Source: Oxalobacteraceae bacterium (lineage in GTDB: Bacteria; Pseudomonadota; Gammaproteobacteria; Burkholderiales; Burkholderiaceae_D). Taken from it: a stretch of DNA of 31,170 bases. Shown piece by piece: positions 27,687 to 31,170 of the stretch (position 1 is its first letter; every line of letters starts with the position of its first letter). The notes under the pieces are model-generated. The model did not search any database. It saw nothing but the letters and a program-made list of their open reading frames with translations, and was not told the DNA's origin. The stretch covers positions 1 to 31,170 of the forward strand of contig JAGKXB010000038.1 of NCBI GenBank assembly GCA_021151485.1, given 5' to 3'. The position numbers and the translations under genes were made by a program.

Positions 27687-27946
27687 CCGCCCACGTTATA
27701 CTCTACGGCACCGCTAGCTGCCCCTATTGCACGATGGCAGAACGTCTTTTAGCCTCCAAAGGCGTGACTACAATCGAAAAAATTCGTATCGATTTAGATC
27801 CTGCCCAACGTACTGCAATGATGGAAAAAACGGGACGCCGCACCGTACCGCAAATTTATATCGGCGAAACACATGTTGGCGGTTACGATGATTTATCTGC
27901 CTTGAATCGTATCGGTCAGTTGGATGCGCTCTTAAACGCAGAATAA
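27683..27946 (+). CDS. grxC: Glutaredoxin 3
   Basis: GrxC reduces disulfides and mixed disulfides with glutathione. The 87-residue protein has the dithiol active site CPYC (Cys13, Cys16), the GSH-binding TVPQIYIGETHVGGYDDL segment with the cis-proline, and the C-terminal helix. It overlaps the rhodanese gene by four bases and is followed after about 130 bases by secB. Confidence 0.97.
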   Translation: MTAHVILYGTASCPYCTMAERLLASKGVTTIEKIRIDLDPAQRTAMMEKTGRRTVPQIYIGETHVGGYDDLSALNRIGQLDALLNAE

Positions 27947-28004
27947 ATTTACCTTGATTATTTGAATCATCGTCCTTAATTAGCGCTTTTAGGACGCTCA
28001 TTAA

Positions 28005-28034
28005 TTGTCACTTCTTGTCACTTCTTGCCACTTT
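28005..28034. repeat. Three 10-bp tandem units upstream of secB
   Basis: TTGTCACTTC is followed by an identical copy and by TTGCCACTTT. The triplet lies 43 bases before the secB start codon. It may be a slippage product; no regulatory role is visible. Confidence 0.7.
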
Positions 28035-28076
28035 TACTTTATTTAGTTTATTTACCTTAATCGAAGAAAGCGATTC

Positions 28077-28568
28077 ATGTCAGAAGAAAATTTACAACCC
28101 ATATTCCAAATTCAACGCGTTTATCTCAAAGATTTATCTTTAGAACAACCTAATTCGCCAAGCATATTTTTAGAGCAAGAAGCGCCTTCCATCGAAGTCG
28201 CTGTCGCTGTTGGCGCTGAAATATTGGACGAAGGGATTTTTGAATCAACGGTAACAATTACCGTAACAGCAAAAATCAAAGAAAAAGTTGCTTTTCTCGT
28301 TGAAGGTAAACAAGCTGGTATTTTCGAAGCACGCAATATTCCTGCTGAACAACTAGACCCATTGCTCGGTATAGGCTGCCCAAACATTTTGTATCCATAT
28401 TTGCGCGCCAACATCGCCGATGCCATCACCCGCTCTGGTTTCCCGCCTGTTCATTTGGCCGAAATTAATTTTGAAGTGTTTTACCAACAACGCTTGGATG
28501 CTGAAATGGAAGCTGGCTCCAAGTCAGATGCACAACAACAAAGCACCCCTTCAATCGTGACACATTAG
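28077..28568 (+). CDS. secB: Protein-export chaperone SecB
   Basis: SecB keeps preproteins unfolded and delivers them to SecA for export through SecYEG. The 163-residue protein has the conserved [19 protein letters not shown] and [42 protein letters not shown]. It has a short alanine/serine/glutamine tail. It follows grxC by about 130 bases, the normal position. Confidence 0.97.
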   Translation: MSEENLQPIFQIQRVYLKDLSLEQPNSPSIFLEQEAPSIEVAVAVGAEILDEGIFESTVTITVTAKIKEKVAFLVEGKQAGIFEARNIPAEQLDPLLGIGCPNILYPYLRANIADAITRSGFPPVHLAEINFEVFYQQRLDAEMEAGSKSDAQQQSTPSIVTH

Positions 28569-28582
28569 ACTCATTAAATTGA

Positions 28583-29044
28583 ATGAAATCTCGCCTTTCA
28601 ATCGCGCTTTTTAGTGTATTCAGTTTATTCATCGTCACTGCCCCAAGCCACGCTTTTGATTTCAAATCTGTGGCCAACGGTCCGGCTATTCTGTACGATG
28701 CACCTTCGTATAAAGCGGGCAAAATTTTCATTGCGCCACGCGGTATGCCAGTCGAAGTCATCCTCACTTATGGTGAATGGAATAAAGTGCGCGATTTCAA
28801 TGGCGACATGTTTTGGATTGAATCGAAAGTATTGGGTACAAAACGCAATGTCATTGTGACAGTGCCCAATGCAAAGATTCGCAGCAATCCCAACGATAGC
28901 GCCAACGTGGTATTTAGCGCTAATAAAAACGTATTGCTTGAATTAATCGAATCAACCACACAAGCAACATCAGGTTGGTTGAAAGTACAACATATTGATG
29001 GCCAAAACGGCTATATCAAACGTACCGAAGTATGGGGCGAATGA
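28583..29044 (+). CDS. Secreted protein with two bacterial SH3 domains
   Basis: The 153-residue protein has a signal peptide (residues 1-24, ending in PSHA before FDFK). Two SH3b-like domains follow: one around [27 protein letters not shown] and [16 protein letters not shown], the other around [26 protein letters not shown] and [21 protein letters not shown]. Such domains usually bind cell wall. Its stop overlaps the gpsA start (ATGA), so it is co-translated with gpsA. It lies between secB and gpsA, as in other Burkholderiales. Confidence 0.85.
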   Translation: MKSRLSIALFSVFSLFIVTAPSHAFDFKSVANGPAILYDAPSYKAGKIFIAPRGMPVEVILTYGEWNKVRDFNGDMFWIESKVLGTKRNVIVTVPNAKIRSNPNDSANVVFSANKNVLLELIESTTQATSGWLKVQHIDGQNGYIKRTEVWGE

Positions 29045-30048
29045 ATATCACTATACTAGGCGCTGGCGCATGGGGTACCGCTTTAGCCATCGCCCTTGCT
29101 AATCGCCATCAAGTGGTATTGTGGGGCCGCAATGCCGACGCCGTACAACAAGCAAAAGCACAACAGGAAAACACGCTTTACCTACCTGGTTTTTCCTTAC
29201 CGCCAGCGCTACGTTTAAGTGCCGACTTTGATGAGGCGATGCGTCATGTGACCAATGCGAATGCACAACAATCACTCCTCATCATCGCCTCGTCCGTGGC
29301 TGGATTGCGCCCATTGTTGGAGCAAATACAACCCTACCCGATTGCCAACGTCATTTGGCTTTGCAAAGGGTTTGAAAAAGACAGTCACTTGCTGCCACAC
29401 CAAATTGTGCAAAATATTGTTGGTGATGAAATCCCGTGCGGCGTCTTATCAGGCCCCTCATTTGCACAAGAAGTTGCACGCGGCCTGCCATGTGCTTTGA
29501 CGATTGCATCCCATTCCATTTCTTTGCGCGAATCTGTCGTAACTGCACTGCATGGCGGCAATATTCGTATTTATTCCACCGACGATGTAGTCGGCGTTGA
29601 AGTCGGCGGCGCAGTGAAAAATATCCTTGCCATCGCAACCGGTATCGCCGATGGTTTGGAGTTAGGTTTAAATGCACGCGCAGCACTCATTACACGTGGC
29701 TTGGCTGAAATCACAAGACTAGGTGGCGTGTTAGGTGGTCGTACTGAAACATTCATGGGACTAACCGGCATCGGCGATTTAATCCTCACCAGCACCGGCA
29801 ATTTATCCCGCAACCGCACAGTAGGACTCGCCTTAGCACAAGGCAAAACCCTTTCCTCCATCGTGGCAGAACTCGGACACGTTGCAGAAGGCGTGCCCTG
29901 CGCTCAAGTAGTCCGCGTTCTAGCCAGCAAACTAGGCGTAGAAATGCCTATCACCAATGCTGTCGCCGCTGTCTTATTCGATGGCGATACACCGCAGACT
30001 ATGCTGACGCACTTGTTGTCGCGCAATCCCAAAGACGAAACTTCGTAA
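29041..30048 (+). CDS. gpsA: Glycerol-3-phosphate dehydrogenase (NAD(P)+)
   Basis: GpsA reduces dihydroxyacetone phosphate to sn-glycerol 3-phosphate for phospholipid synthesis. The start at 29041 gives [20 protein letters not shown] with the Rossmann [38 protein letters not shown] carries the catalytic lysine. [38 protein letters not shown], and the C-terminal [14 protein letters not shown] are all present. Its length of about 335 residues is normal. An upstream ATG at 29032 is less likely because the conserved start is at 29041. Confidence 0.97.
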   Translation: MNITILGAGAWGTALAIALANRHQVVLWGRNADAVQQAKAQQENTLYLPGFSLPPALRLSADFDEAMRHVTNANAQQSLLIIASSVAGLRPLLEQIQPYPIANVIWLCKGFEKDSHLLPHQIVQNIVGDEIPCGVLSGPSFAQEVARGLPCALTIASHSISLRESVVTALHGGNIRIYSTDDVVGVEVGGAVKNILAIATGIADGLELGLNARAALITRGLAEITRLGGVLGGRTETFMGLTGIGDLILTSTGNLSRNRTVGLALAQGKTLSSIVAELGHVAEGVPCAQVVRVLASKLGVEMPITNAVAAVLFDGDTPQTMLTHLLSRNPKDETS

Positions 30049-30100
30049 AACTCGTTACGGCACCCCCAATAAAAACGCTCCTATCAAGGAAGATTTTTTT

Positions 30101-30944
<844 letters not shown>

Positions 30945-31003
30945 AAAACACGCATATAGAAACAAACGGGGTGTAGCAATTTTAAATGGCAGCGCAATGG
31001 AAA
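30945..31003. other. Short gap between IS21 remnant and CRISPR repeat
   Basis: These 59 bases of AT-rich DNA have no open frame of interest. No further copy of the 28-bp repeat lies one period (60 bases) to the left of the first CRISPR repeat, so this is the terminal end of the array. Confidence 0.5.
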
Positions 31004-31074
31004 TTTCTAAGCTGCCTGTGCGGCAGTGAACATGGGTATGATAAATTGAGCGCAGCATTGTGTTTTCTAAGCTG
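31004..31074 (-). CRISPR. Type I-F CRISPR remnant: one full repeat, one spacer, one truncated repeat
   Basis: The 28-base repeat at 31004-31031 reads TTTCTAAGCTG, CCTGTGCGGCAGTGAAC, the reverse strand of the well-known I-F (Csy4) repeat that begins GTTCACTGCC and ends CTTAGAAA. The hairpin CTGCC / GGCAG (31012-31016 and 31022-31026, 5-base loop) is the Csy4 recognition stem. A 32-base spacer (31032-31063) is exactly the I-F length. A second repeat copy starts at 31064 and matches for 11 bases (to 31074), where different sequence begins. The array is read on the minus strand, so the leader is expected to the right, beyond the insertion. No cas genes are in the window. Confidence 0.85.
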
Positions 31075-31170
31075 AAGTTGCCTACTTTTGACGGACACAT
31101 TAATGTGTCAGAAGAAGGAGAGCAAGATGAGCAAATCGCAACCGATTTACACGCCTGAATTTCGGCAGCA
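31073..31170 (+). mobile_element. Left end of a probable IS3-family insertion sequence
   Basis: Sequence differing from the CRISPR repeat begins within 31072-31075, with TGAAGTTGCCTACTTTTGACGG at the border; IS3-family ends start with TG. A perfect 16-bp palindrome, GACACATTAATGTGTC, lies at 31094-31109. A start codon with a GGAG-type ribosome binding site follows, whose product resembles IS3-family orfA. The right end is outside the window. Confidence 0.55.
31127..31170 (+). CDS. IS3-family transposase OrfA, N-terminal start (runs off the window)
   Basis: The first 14 codons read MSKSQPIYTPEFRQ, a typical beginning of the helix-turn-helix OrfA (InsE/InsN-like) of IS3-family elements, preceded by GGAGAGCAAG. 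Only 44 bases are available, so the family call is tentative; no downstream sequence can be tested. Confidence 0.55.
   Translation, partial: MSKSQPIYTPEFRQ

Overview
The window reads as chromosomal DNA of an AT-rich betaproteobacterium, most likely of the order Burkholderiales. The evidence is gene order: rpsB-tsf-pyrH-frr-uppS-cdsA-dxr-bamA facing map-glnD, pgeF-rluD divergent from bamD, gpmA-envC-like-ctp-moeB, and rhodanese-grxC-secB-gpsA are blocks typical of that order. The genus cannot be named from sequence alone. Low GC, a missing rseP and decayed insertion sequences hint at a host-associated or genome-reducing lineage, but that is inference.

Layout. 14-8728 (minus strand) is a translation and envelope operon (S2, EF-Ts, UMP kinase, ribosome recycling factor, undecaprenyl-PP synthase, CdsA, Dxr, BamA), with a good rpsB promoter and leader and two hairpin terminators around tsf. 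9018-13192 (plus) holds map, glnD and an RsuA-family pseudouridine synthase. A REP/MITE-like palindromic repeat fills the convergent gap at 13193-13356. 13357-16443 (minus) holds rluB, scpB and rpiA. 16545-19737 (plus) is the accessory island: an MliC-like lysozyme-inhibitor-type protein, an unrecognised alpha-solenoid-like protein with 35-residue tandem repeats, a frame-shifted downstream partner and a small membrane protein. 19730-22510 is pgeF-rluD (minus) and bamD (plus). 22527-27055 (minus) is moeB, ctp, an EnvC-like murein hydrolase activator and gpmA. 27273-30048 (plus) is rhodanese, grxC, secB, an SH3 protein and gpsA.

The right end (30049-31170) is a graveyard of mobile and defence DNA. 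A multiply deleted IS21-family istA/istB remnant is followed by one intact 28-bp repeat of the type I-F (Csy4) CRISPR class, a 32-bp spacer, and a second repeat cut after 11 bp. There a new element begins whose first gene resembles an IS3-family orfA. This looks like a CRISPR array broken by an insertion sequence. No cas gene lies in the window.

The most novel items are the repeat protein at 17160-18860 with its frame-shifted continuation, and the interrupted type I-F CRISPR remnant. The conserved genes are ordinary and well supported.
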